From positions 310,001 to 374,000 of the forward strand of contig CAOLHI010000422.1 in assembly GCA_948474755.1 (NCBI GenBank): a DNA stretch of 64,000 bases. The letters are read 5' to 3'. The stretch is from Ctenosaura bakeri. Taxonomy: Eukaryota > Chordata > Lepidosauria > Squamata > Iguanidae. Positions within the stretch are counted from its first letter, which is position 1. Every line of letters starts with the position of its first letter. The notes under the pieces were generated by a model. The model saw only the letters and a program-made list of their open reading frames with translations, had not been told where the DNA came from and did not search any database. Positions 54,524 through 64,000 of the stretch are shown in pieces. The position numbers and the translations under genes are program-made.

Positions 54524-55536
54524 ACGATCCTGTGCTCGGTAACGTCCTCATCGCGGCCAGAAAAGAATCCACTCGTCGCAACTATCAATACAAGTGGCAA
54601 CGTTTTCTGACCTTCGCTGAGGAGAGGAGTGAGCCGGTATCACCCACCAGGCTCTCTACCGTCCTCCACTTCCTCCTTCACCTCCGACAGCAAGGCCTGG
54701 CCTTTCCATCCTTGAAGGTGTATCTCTCCGCGATCGTGGCATACCAACCGCCACGATCCTCGGCATCAGCCTTCTTCAGGGACGATACCATCAAACGGTT
54801 CCTGAAGGGATTACAACACCTCTACCCACCGGTATCGCCGCTGCTACCACCGTGGTCCCTGTCGTTGGTGCTATCGCAGCTAACGAAGCCGTCCTTTGAA
54901 CCGATGGCGACCTCGGATGACAGGCTGCTCACCTTGAAAACTGCCTTTCTGGTGGCTGTTACCTCAGCAAGACGAGCGGGTGAGATAACAGCTCTTCGAG
55001 TGGATGAGCCCTTCCTTGTCTTCCACAGGGACAAGGTGCTCCTCAGACCTGACATCTCGTTCCTGCCGAAGGTGGTGTCCAGCTTCCATCTCAACCAGGA
55101 CATCATCCTGCCTGCCTTCTTCCCGGACCTGACGACACCGCTGGAGCGGTCCCTTCACTCTCTCGACGTGTGTCGGGCCCTTGCCTTCTACAAGGACAGG
55201 ACTGCTCCCTTCCGACAGACACCACATCTCTTCGTATGCTACGGACGACGTCGGAAGGGCCACAAGGTGTCCACCCAGCGCTTCTCCAAGTGGGTGGTAC
55301 AGACTATACAGCTGGCGTACAAGCTTGCGAGGAAGCCTCCGCTGGCCCTTCTTCGAGCCCACTCCACCAGAGCTGTGGCACCTTCTGCGGCCCTCCTGCG
55401 AGGAGTAGACCTGCACGAAGTCTGCCGTGTGGCGACCTGGTCCCAGCCATCGACCTTCGTCCGCCACTACAGGCTCGATTGCCGGTCGCACAGAGATGCT
55501 CAGTTTGGACGTGAGGTTCTGGCTTCCGTGCTCTAG
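54505..55536 (+). CDS. DIRS C tyrosine recombinase
   Basis: It is open to TAG 55534-55536 with TSARRAGEI, HSTR and RHYRLD retained. Upstream the same frame is open only from 54193, unlike A and B. Confidence 0.88.
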   Translation: MEDIALDDPVLGNVLIAARKESTRRNYQYKWQRFLTFAEERSEPVSPTRLSTVLHFLLHLRQQGLAFPSLKVYLSAIVAYQPPRSSASAFFRDDTIKRFLKGLQHLYPPVSPLLPPWSLSLVLSQLTKPSFEPMATSDDRLLTLKTAFLVAVTSARRAGEITALRVDEPFLVFHRDKVLLRPDISFLPKVVSSFHLNQDIILPAFFPDLTTPLERSLHSLDVCRALAFYKDRTAPFRQTPHLFVCYGRRRKGHKVSTQRFSKWVVQTIQLAYKLARKPPLALLRAHSTRAVAPSAALLRGVDLHEVCRVATWSQPSTFVRHYRLDCRSHRDAQFGREVLASVL

Positions 55537-55572
55537 GACCTGACCCACCATCCAACCGGTAAGCTACACAGT

Positions 55573-55668
55573 CTCCTAATGTGTGAGGCACAGAGACCAC
55601 GAAGAAGAAGAACAGGTTGCTTACCTGTAACTGTGGTTCTTCGAGTGGTCATCTGTGCCCTCACACAT
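55573..55668. repeat. DIRS C internal complementary region
   Basis: It is the complement of the joined left and right ends of copy C, including its own variant TAATGTGTGAGGCACAGAG. It therefore co-evolves with its own termini. Confidence 0.9.
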
Positions 55669-55723
55669 ACCCGCCCTTCCATCCCCTCTTTCTCAGGTCT
55701 CTGTAGGTTCTACGGCGGACGAC

Positions 55724-55905
55724 AGAACTGAGGAGAGACCGTTGCTCGGCGGGAGGAGCATGCGCAGTACTGGCGTGGGGAGGGGTTCCCGCCAAGCGAA
55801 CAAGCTCTAGAAGTTTCCAACGCTATCGCGCAGGCGCGAAAGCTCCTAATGTGTGAGGGCACCGATGACCACTCGAAGAACCAGTTACAGGTAAGCAACC
55901 TGTTC
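55724..55905 (-). repeat. DIRS C right inverted terminal repeat
   Basis: It is the complement of the left arm; it ends ACAGGTAAGCAACCTGTTC. Confidence 0.9.
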
Positions 55906-56409
55906 ATTTTCAGAATAAACCTTTATCATATACTTTGTCTTTGCAGTTTGCTTCTTGCTGTCAGATAAATGCCAGCTCAGATGCCAGCTTAAATTTGACT
56001 GTAATATTGGCTCCAACAAAAGGTTTTGCCAGAGGCAGGACTCTTGAGAAGTCAAACTCTTAAGTGATATGCTTCAGCTTGTTTAGTACATGTAATATTG
56101 TGGTGTAAATTGATCTACCATCCCAAAGCAATTAGGAATCTCATCACTGTCAGCAGCAATTCAACTGTATCAGGGATAATTTTACACTTTTTGGAGCATG
56201 ACTGGGCATACATTTTAAGTTTGTCTAGTTAACACTGAAGTGATGCTCAAAAATTATTACTTTTTGCTCCAGAAGGTTTATGGTAGTATGAACTTCCTTT
56301 TCTTTTTAAACCATTATTTTTCTGCTTTTGCCAATTAGATTTAATGCAAGCTGTACAAACATGCTGTACTCACTTACTCTCTAAAATGCATTTCATATGA
56401 AGAGAAATA
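55906..56409 (+). other. Intron, nothing recognised
   Basis: AT-rich intron between DIRS C and the next DNA element. Confidence 0.5.
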
Positions 56410-56866
56410 CAGTTAGCCTTCCCATATCTGTGGATTTCGCTTTCACAGATTTGATTTTGTGATTTTGTGAGTTTCTTCAGTCTGCACCACCACCACCCCG
56501 CAGCACCCCAAGTGCTTCTTTTCCAGGGGAACCTTCCCTCTCAGAGGCTCTTAACAGACTGTGCGGTCTTTTAAATACCCACTTCTGGTCCTCCTCCTCT
56601 TTCACCAGCCACTGCCTGGCCAACTAAGGACAGCTTGCAGCCCAGTTTCTCAGCACCACAAACTTTCAATGGCCCCCAACACCCAAGGAAAGAAATGGGC
56701 AAGACAGAGGAAGTATAGGGCCACATGCAAACCAACCCCTCTCTTCCTTTCCTTTCCCTCACCTAGTTTGGACTCTAGGTTCCACAAACACATTTTGATA
56801 TTCATGATTTTTCTACTTTGCAAGGGGCCTGCTCCCCTAGCCCTGATGAATGTGGAGGACCAACTG
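56410..56866 (+). mobile_element. Tigger-like DNA element with TA duplication
   Basis: The left end CAGTTAGCCTTCCCATATC and the right end AATGTGGAGGACCAACTG are inverted repeats flanked by TA. The 450-bp interior is C-rich and differs from the shorter copies at 2231 and 22621. Confidence 0.7.
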
Positions 56867-58163
56867 TATTGAGAATCACAAACCATGGCACACATTCACT
56901 TGTAAAGAGATGCTGTCATGTCTTGCTTTAACCATTTTAGCTTTTCATTTCATAGTTTACATAATGCATTGTTACCCTGAAATGTGGGTGACTCAGAGGT
57001 GCACCCAAAATGCCAGTGCCTCCATGGAACAGTGGAGAATTATAACTGAAAAAGGGAGGCCTGCAAGAGAGGGGCTGGTAATCTTACAGGATCTTTCCAC
57101 CTTTGTACCTGGTGCTAATGCAGGGACACCAGTTGGAGATTCAAATAATGTTTTTATTGGGGGAAAATCACAACACATGGAAGATTTAAGCAGTCTCACA
57201 ACCACACAGAGCTAAACAAAGAAAAGGAAGTTAAAATCGGATAGCAAAATGTTGGGGCAAAATGGGTGATATTTACATATCCTGAAGAGAAGAGACAGAG
57301 TGATATGGCTCAACTAGGGGTCCGAGGGTAGTGTGAGGATGGGAATCTGAGCAACAGAACGATGCCCTATGTCCAGTGTACTATGGACTGTCTGGCTTGG
57401 AGCCAGGGTTTAAATACCCTTTTTCTGCCCTGAAGGGGAAGGTATTAATATCTCTCTGGCATAGCAGGCAAAGGCGTCCAGAGCTGACTAATGGTCTTAG
57501 CATTAGGTGGCAAAGCACTGATGGGAATCATGATAGCTTCTTAATTTCTGGGCAGGTGAGGGAACAAAAGGGGGAAGTTCAGCAGGAAGGTGGTTATAGA
57601 GCTTTGGGCATCGTTGCTTTGTCTGGGAGTTTTGGTGGCTATTTATTGGGCTATTGAGAAGACCATCTTCTCCTACTAATTCTCAGTGAACTTATGACCT
57701 GGCCATGCCCTGAGGTCCCTTGTGACCTACTTTTGCACATGTTCAACCTATCCTCTTTGTCAGCATGGCATTTTGGCCGTAAATGTATGGTTTATATTTT
57801 GTGCCAATTAAATAATGTTCGTTGCCAATCATATCATGGAGTGGGGCTAACAGCATGGTAACAGCATAATTTCTGTTTGTTTGTTTTTTCCTAGAAAAAT
57901 CATATTGAAACAAGAATGGCAGTTTAATACTGTGTCTACCTTAGGGAATATGAACACACACAGATACTGTTACTACTAATGTTATATATGTTGTGGTATT
58001 AACTTCAGAACATTCCAATTCCAGTAGCTTTAGCAGTAAAAGAGGAGAGAGATGTCCAAATACAGTTGTTGTTCTCTTCTACCCTAGAAGAGCTTTTTCT
58101 AGACAAAGAAAACAGTTTCCATTCCAGAATTAAAACCAGTGACCACTATGGTGTTTTTCGTAG
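56867..58163 (+). other. Intron, unclassified
   Basis: About 57000-57780 has a more even base composition than its surroundings and may be an unrecognised repeat (for example an LTR), but no termini were identified. No gene was recognised. Confidence 0.4.
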
Positions 58164-58352
58164 ACATGTCCACCTATGACTCACTTGTGTGAAAAAATCA
58201 TCTCCACTTTACCATCATGGAGAAAAATGAATGGACCCAACCAGCTCATGTCATTGCAACAGTTTATATATGATGTGCAGGATCAGCTTAATCCATTAGC
58301 AAGTGAAGATGAGTTAAGACATATTGCCCAGCAATTGCACAGTATAGGAGAA
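58164..58352 (+). CDS. DAPK1: DAPK1 exon, COR-like region
   Basis: A 189-bp, phase-0 exon encodes TCPPMTHLCEKIISTLPSWR, then NGPNQLMSLQQFIYDVQDQL and ends QLHSIGE. The acceptor is TTTTTCGTAG and the donor GAA/GTAAGT. It joins in frame across the enlarged intron to the exon ending at 36325. Confidence 0.96.
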
Positions 58353-58770
58353 GTAAGTAATATGCAACAATACTGTATTAATTTCATAAACTGTATGTAA
58401 TTATGCCTGTGTATATATGTTTATATAATTTTCCATCCTGATTTTCAAAAGAAGTTGGTAAACTTCAGGTGGGTTTGGTGGCTAGCCATAAATGCAATAT
58501 TTGCATTAACATTCCTTTATATAATTTATCTCACGTTTAAAAATAATCTGTTTTACAAGATTGTTTGTAAGGTAGGGAGAGTACAGAGATGATGACTTGC
58601 CCAAGATACTCCAACAAGAATTTCGTTCTTCTATGGGTGAATCTAATTTTCTCTCCTTTGCTAAACCAAACCCCTAGCCTTCCCAAGAAACTGGAAACTG
58701 CACCAGAATGCTTCAGTTTCTACTTTTTTTAATCTTCATTTCTATTTTCTCAGCTGGGTTGGATCCATGA

Positions 58771-58900
58771 GACATCATAGAATCATATAGTTGGAAGGGG
58801 CCTTATTCAGGATCTCTAGCTAGAGCATCCCCAGCAGGTCTCAAAGTGCCCTTGAACATGATGAAGGTATTTTCCACTCACAAACGGGCTGCTTTTAATC
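58771..58900 (-). mobile_element. CR1 3' end fragment
   Basis: CATAGAATCATATAGTTGGA, then GCTAGAGCATCCCCAGCAGG is the complement of the CR1 3' end with its ATTCTATGA-type terminus. Confidence 0.65.
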
Positions 58901-59448
58901 CTTGCACTAGAACATTTTGTTAGAAAGCTTGACAGTGTGCTTAATTCTGCATGTATCTAGATTTCAAGAAGACCTACTTACATGTGTCCATCAGCTATAC
59001 CCTAAATTGCCACGGATAGCCCTTTTGAAACTCACAAGCTCTTGCTCAGGCTTCTAAAGGGCAGTACCAGCAGCTGATTTCCTTGCACTTTCAGTTCTGC
59101 AGTGCAGCCTTATGTGTCCTTATCAGTAAACATTATCCACATGCCTTCTTTGTTCCACATGATTTCTTTATTCAAACAATTTAAAAACTATGTCCTGTTA
59201 ATGTATGAAGGGAATTAAATGGTTCCAAGGCCCATGTCTGTATACGCACAGATATATGTTTCATACTTGCAAATATAAAATTTGTCATTTGGCACAGAAT
59301 CAGGCATCAGAGGAATCTGAACACAACTAGTCCTTTTACAGTCAGAGACTCACTTTGGATTGCCCAGTTGCAAAACCATGGTGACTGCAGCTGTGTTCTT
59401 TTATTTTTTATTTAAATCTGACATAGTACTTTATTTTTTATTGAACAG
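58901..59448 (+). other. Intron, nothing recognised
   Basis: Unclassified intron leading to the acceptor of the last exon. Confidence 0.5.
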
Positions 59449-60681
59449 ATCAATATCATGCAGAGTGAAACTGTCCAAGATGTCGTCCTGCTGGATCCTC
59501 GTTGGCTGTGTTCAAACGTCCTTGGAAAACTCCTATCAGTAGAAAACCCCAAAGCTCTCCACCATTACAGAGGTCGGTATACAATAGAAGACATTCAGCG
59601 CCTCATACCAGATAGTGATATAGAAGAACTTATACAGATCTTGGATGCCATGGATATCTGTGCCAGGGATCTCAGCAGTGGAACAATGATTGACATTCCT
59701 GCTTTGATCAAGACTGATAGCCTCCATAGATCTTGGGCTGATGAAGAGGATGAAGTTATGATTTATGGTGGTGTAAGAATTGTTCCTGTGGAACACCTAA
59801 CTCCACTTCCTTGTGGAATTTTCCACAAAGTTCAGGTGAATCTGTGTAGGTGGATTCATCAACAGAGTACAGAGGGAGATGCAGATATACGTCTGTGGGT
59901 AAATGGATCAAAGATTGTGAACCGTGGAGCGGAGCTTCTTGTGCTACTTGTCAACAATGGTCAAGGAATCGAAGTTCAAGTTAGAGGCTTGGAAACAGAG
60001 AAGATCAAATGTTGCTTATTCCTGGACTCAGTGTGCAGTACCATTGATAATCTGATGGCCACAACATTGCCAGGTCTCTTAACAGTCAAACATTATCTCA
60101 GTCCTCAGCAGCTGAGGGAACATCATGAACCAGTAATGATCTACCAGCCAAGAGACTTTTTCCGGGCACAGAGCCAAAAGGAGACTTCACTGACTAATAC
60201 CATGGGTGGATATAAAGAAAGCTTTAGCAGTATATTGTGCTTTGGGTGTCTTGATGTCTACTCACAGGGAAGCTTAGGGATGGATATCCATGTATCAGAT
60301 CTGAATCTTCTTACAAGGAGGAAACTGAGTCGGCTTCTGGATCCACCTGATCCCATGGGCAAGGACTGGTGTCTTCTTGCTATGAACTTGGGCCTTCCTG
60401 ATCTTGTGGCAAAATACAATACGAACAATGGGAATCACCATGATTTCATACCAAGCCCATCCTATGCCCTTCTGCATGAATGGGGAAATGCCCCTGAAAG
60501 TTCTGTAGGCATCTTAATGTCCAAGCTAAGGGAACTGGGCCGCAGAGATGCAGCTGACTTTTTACTGAAAGCATCCTCTGTGTTCAGAGTCAGTCTAGAT
60601 GCAAATGGCCAAGAAGCCTATGCTTCAAGCTGCAACAGTGGGACATCATACAATTCAATTAGCTCAGTTGTTTCTCGGTGA
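59449..60681 (+). CDS. DAPK1: DAPK1 terminal exon, COR-like region, death domain and C-terminal tail
   Basis: The last coding exon encodes 410 residues and the stop TGA at 60679-60681. It starts INIMQSETVQDVVLLDPRWL after the acceptor ATTGAACAG. It continues through the COR-like region (RGRYTIEDIQRLIPDSDIEE; VRIVPVEHLTPLPCGIFHKV; WIHQQSTEGDADIRLWVNG). It ends with the death domain at roughly 60300-60585 (LLTRRKLSRLLDPPDP, DWCLLAMNLGLPDLVAKY, LRELGRRDAADFLLKASSVF) and a Ser-rich tail finishing SISSVVSR. The death domain is a protein-interaction module that in this family binds partners such as ERK. No frame break is seen and the gene appears functional. Confidence 0.98.
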   Translation: MNIMQSETVQDVVLLDPRWLCSNVLGKLLSVENPKALHHYRGRYTIEDIQRLIPDSDIEELIQILDAMDICARDLSSGTMIDIPALIKTDSLHRSWADEEDEVMIYGGVRIVPVEHLTPLPCGIFHKVQVNLCRWIHQQSTEGDADIRLWVNGSKIVNRGAELLVLLVNNGQGIEVQVRGLETEKIKCCLFLDSVCSTIDNLMATTLPGLLTVKHYLSPQQLREHHEPVMIYQPRDFFRAQSQKETSLTNTMGGYKESFSSILCFGCLDVYSQGSLGMDIHVSDLNLLTRRKLSRLLDPPDPMGKDWCLLAMNLGLPDLVAKYNTNNGNHHDFIPSPSYALLHEWGNAPESSVGILMSKLRELGRRDAADFLLKASSVFRVSLDANGQEAYASSCNSGTSYNSISSVVSR

Positions 60682-61830
60682 AAGCAAATTCCAGAAAGCG
60701 CACATTTTTTATCTAATTGTAAATGGTGAGGAAGGATTACATATGGCAGTTTTGTATGTATTAATAAGTATCTCCATTAATGGCTTGCCACCATTCTCCA
60801 GCATCACTTTTAAATGACCAAGCTACTTTTAAACTGTGACCAGTTGCTCTTATTTTAGTTTTAAAAGGCTGGTGTACTTCTAGTATTTTATAATTCTGAT
60901 TATACATTGTGCTGCTTAGTCATTTTAAACGGAAGGACTCCAGCTTGTCAGTAATCAAGAGGTTTTTTTTAAAAAAAATCATTTTTCTTAACAGAGTATG
61001 ACTGTGGTAATGTGATTAAAGCTCATTTCTTATGTCCTTATTTTTATTCATTGTGCTTGTTTAACTTTTTTTTTTAAATATTTTAGCTAAACAATGCTAG
61101 TCTCTTTGGATTTTAACACCAAGCTTAGGAACAAAAAAGCGAGTGCCTTTTGCAGAAGATAATGTGGTTAAAATCAAGTGATCCTGTTGAAGCTGTAAGA
61201 CAATGCTACCTCTATTTCACTGTCTGCATGCTGGTTGTTACAAGTGGTGCTTGCCTTTGTGTTTTCCTGAAGTTTTAAGATATTCAGTAATATGAAATTC
61301 ATTCTGCTGAAGAGCTCTCATGTTGGATACCATGAGAAGAGAAACGTAAGACGTTATTGGTTATTTCCGTTGAAATGGAATGAAAATTTTAAAAACCCAT
61401 GAACTTGCACCTTCCATTACTTCCACATATCTCAGGTAAAGATTTAACACAAATGTAAAGTTCACCAAGGCACATATACGAGTGTTAGTTAAATGGACTT
61501 AATCTGCATTTAACAGTGACTGTTTGCAGAAAGCAAATGGTTTCACTTTTCAGATACTAGTGTGCTTATTTCTTATACTTGAAGGTTTAAATTTTTTTAA
61601 TTAAAGAAAGCAAGAATTTCTTGCAGTGAGAGAACTTAAAATTGGTATGAGGGAACAAGACTATTTCTTCTGTTCTGAAAAGCATGTAATTTTAATGGTA
61701 CAAGATATATTATGTGTATATACATATATAATGTATGTATATATATTAATACTGTTTTTCCTTAATATTTGTTGTAGTAAAATTTAAAAGGATTTTTTTT
61801 ACAAATAAACTGTTGCCTGTTGCAACTTTT
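60682..61830 (+). other. DAPK1: DAPK1 3' untranslated region
   Basis: AT-rich sequence follows the stop codon with no long coding frame and no clear repeat family. The first canonical AATAAA is at 61804-61809, followed by a T/G-rich stretch (TGTTGCCTGTTGCAACTTTTTC) as expected for a cleavage site, so the 3'UTR is probably about 1.15 kb. The exact end is inferred. Confidence 0.75.
61804..61809 (+). promoter_or_regulatory. DAPK1: Poly(A) signal of DAPK1
   Basis: AATAAA lies 1.1 kb after the DAPK1 stop codon and is followed within 25 bases by a GT/T-rich downstream element. Confidence 0.75.
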
Positions 61831-63329
61831 TCATCACTCCTCATTTTCTAGCTGCATTTATATCATTAACCCACAAACAGCACAAAATTATTTGGTCTGT
61901 TGGCATACAAATATATTAGAACATCAGTCCCAACAATCTGACTTTAGTAGCAGCTAAGAACTCTCACTCAAAGAGACTGTATCACACATTGCAGTTTTTC
62001 TATATAAGAATTTATTATTTTCATTAGACAGTATATGCTAACAATTAAAAGCAAGAGAGGGAACTGTATAGTCCTCTAGATGTTGTTGGACTGCCTCTCT
62101 CAGAATTCTTCACAGTTTGCCTATAATGGCTAGGGCTGCTAAGAGTTGCAGCTCTCTTGCAACTTGCAGCTGCATGAGTCGCCTCCATGATTTAAAATAT
62201 AATGTATGTGCAATGAGGCAGCTATCAAACACTGAGCCAAACACTGAAAGTTTAGAATTAAAGCTGTGGGATGCATCTCATAATGATATGGATATTATAA
62301 GAACTATTTTCTGTCTTTTTTTGTATTAGCTTATGGATGATAGATAATCAAAAGGGGGGCTCAGAGAGGTGCAAACATGAAATATAAAAACATGTTTTTG
62401 AAGCATTTGTGTTGCTGAATAGTCTACTTTTCAGTATGTGAAAGGAAATGGGTTTTTACGTAAATGTTATCATTCCTGGCAAAGGTCTATAATTTCCTCG
62501 CACAGTGATGATTCTGCAGAGTTTGTAATAGTTGTGATAGCAAAGGGTGTGGTTTGCTTTACACTGCAGCTTACGTGTATGCACATGATGTAGCAAGGCA
62601 GGAAAGTATGGATCACAATGAATCACAATCATCAGACAACAGTACTCAAAAGCTGTAATTGGTATGTGCTGTGTTTATGAATTTTAAAAAAAATTGTGCT
62701 GTGGGTTCTTTTTTGCAAAAGCAGTTCCTTATAGCTAAGACTTTTGGCAGGCATTTTCCTTTTTCTGAATTAGTGTTGATTTTAATGCTTATTTATATCC
62801 CATACATCCATTGTAGAATATGGCTGTCATTTACAATGTTGATCATTTATTTTAAGAGAAACTGCTTGGTTCTCTAATCATCTTTTCAGAGCTTGGAAAA
62901 TTGCTTTTTTAAAAGTAATTCATTCCAATTACTCTTTACAGTGTTCTAAAAAGTTTTAAAACCATTGTCACTACTCACTGCTGAAAAAGTAGCTTACTGT
63001 GTTGCAACTTGTTACATAACTTGTTGGTAGTCCTTAGAATCTATAAAATGTGAAAAATTCCTGCCATATGCTTTCAAAATGTCCTTCATTGGCATAATAA
63101 TAATTTGCATTTGAGTGGCAGTACCAGTGGAGCAGTCCATACATAAAAGGAGGGTTGAAGAACAAAACACCGCAGCTTTATTAATCCCCAGCTGCATTGA
63201 CTAACCCCTGTAAGAGGCAAGGACCCATGAACTGGATAATCTGCCTGTCATTCAATACTCCCATCCTTTTAGTCACCCGCCAAGAGGACATCAAGCATAC
63301 AGAAACCATATGAGAGTGGTTTTATAGGA
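61831..63329 (+). other. Intergenic sequence downstream of DAPK1
   Basis: AT-rich with no conserved frame. A short palindromic element related to the one at 23706 (GATGTTGTTGGACTGCCTCT) is at about 62079-62170. Confidence 0.5.
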
Positions 63330-63888
63330 ATTGCACTGGCAGCCTGTTTATTTCTAGTCTGAAGTCTGTGTGCTACTAATGGCATTTAAAATCCTAAACA
63401 CTGTGGGACTTCAATTTTTGAAATAATGCCTCTCCCCATATATGCCTGCCTGACTGCTGAGATCTGCTGAAGTGGACCTCCTCTTTGTCCCACTAGTGGG
63501 AGTAATATACTGTATGAAGGCCCTCTTGGTGTTGTGGCAGGCCAGCTGTGGAATGCCCTCTCCTTGGAGCCCTGATTGGTGGTAATGTCAGTCTCATTTC
63601 CACACTAAGTTAAAATGTGGCTTTCTGTGAAAGACTTTGGATGGAGTCTAATGACTCCCAACGTGTATATATACATATATATATTTCATATTGTTTTAAT
63701 TTCATCATCTTAAATTATGCAGTTGTTTAATATGTTAGAAGGGTTAAATTATTTTTATCATTTTAATTAATTATTGTCCTAGGGTACTGCATTTTAAATT
63801 GTTTAAGCGATATTATTGTAAGCCACCCAGAGATCTTACGATACAGGAGGTGGGCGGAAATATAAATAAATAAATAAATAAATAAAGT
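63330..63888 (+). mobile_element. L2-type LINE 3' end
   Basis: Degraded RT C-terminal sequence (GGAATGCCCTCTCC corresponding to an LWN-L type motif) is followed by TTGTAAGCCACCCAGAG, GGTGGGCGGAAATATAAATA and an (aaat)n tail, the L2 3' terminus. Confidence 0.7.
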
Positions 63889-64000
63889 TCATGGGTGTCA
63901 GTCCCAGTGTCGTTTCTACCACCTGGGTGTCAGCCCACAAAATGGGCTTGACCAAGGTAGCCTGCATCCTAAGGTCACTTTAAAGTACCCCTCCCCGAAG

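Larger units (their letters stand above)
49780..55905 (+). mobile_element. DIRS retrotransposon copy C, older subfamily member
   Basis: It has the same architecture as A and B but is clearly diverged along its whole length. Inverted repeats, internal complementary region and gene order are complete. ORF1 is broken by several frameshifts, while ORF2 and the recombinase frame are open. It lies in sense orientation. Confidence 0.92.

Noticed and set aside
43303..55905. Copies B and C as an assembly duplication
   Set aside because: C is clearly diverged from B along its whole length, including its own matching termini and internal complementary region, so they are independent insertions.
1..64000. 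CRISPR arrays, operons, riboswitches, bacterial systems
   Set aside because: The window is an intron-rich vertebrate gene; no regularly spaced direct repeats or prokaryotic gene organisation is present.

Overview
This is a vertebrate nuclear locus. All 15 coding exons found lie on the + strand and match the 3' two-thirds of DAPK1 (death-associated protein kinase 1). They run from the last residues before the ankyrin repeats, through the ankyrin array, the P-loop/ROC-like GTPase region and the COR-like region, to the death domain and stop codon. Assembled length is 1093 codons, which fits a protein of about 1430 residues whose first ~337 (kinase and calmodulin-binding part) lie upstream of base 1. 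The interspersed repeats (tRNA-derived SINEs with (caa)n tails, 5S-rRNA-derived SINEs, CR1, L2 and L1 LINEs, Tigger-like and hAT DNA elements, many DIRS elements) point to a squamate reptile, most likely a lizard. That taxonomic call is inference from repeat content.

Layout: 1-10,700 holds seven ankyrin exons with introns full of old repeats (L2, CR1 with a hairpin-rich MITE inside, SINE, L1). 10,700-20,570 is one intron carrying a complete DIRS element (copy A, 11319-17368). 20,568-36,325 holds the last ankyrin exon and the exons for the P-loop, ROC-like and COR-like regions. 36,326-58,163 is a 21.8 kb intron, most of which is three DIRS elements in a row, all in the same direction as the gene: a decayed copy D (36680-43115), copy B (43303-49379) and copy C (49780-55905). 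58,164-60,681 holds the last two exons. The 3'UTR probably ends just after the poly(A) signal at 61804. The remainder is downstream sequence with an L2 3' end.

DIRS copies A, B and C are structurally complete: inverted terminal repeats, an internal complementary region near the 3' end, ORF1 (cysteine/histidine cluster followed by an arginine-serine-rich domain), ORF2 (reverse transcriptase, RNase H, Dam-like methyltransferase region) and a tyrosine recombinase frame. In A every frame is open. B has two nonsense changes in ORF2, both of the CpG-to-TpG type. C has a frameshifted ORF1 but open ORF2 and recombinase frames. In all three, ORF1 ends in TTT TGA C and ORF2 follows in the +1 frame without an AUG, which looks like a conserved +1 recoding site.

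The other notable object is a hAT-type element (40607-42096, perfect 8-bp target duplication) nested in copy D. It carries about 1.2 kb of CpG-island-like DNA, probably captured host sequence. Nothing here suggests a bacterial or viral genome.
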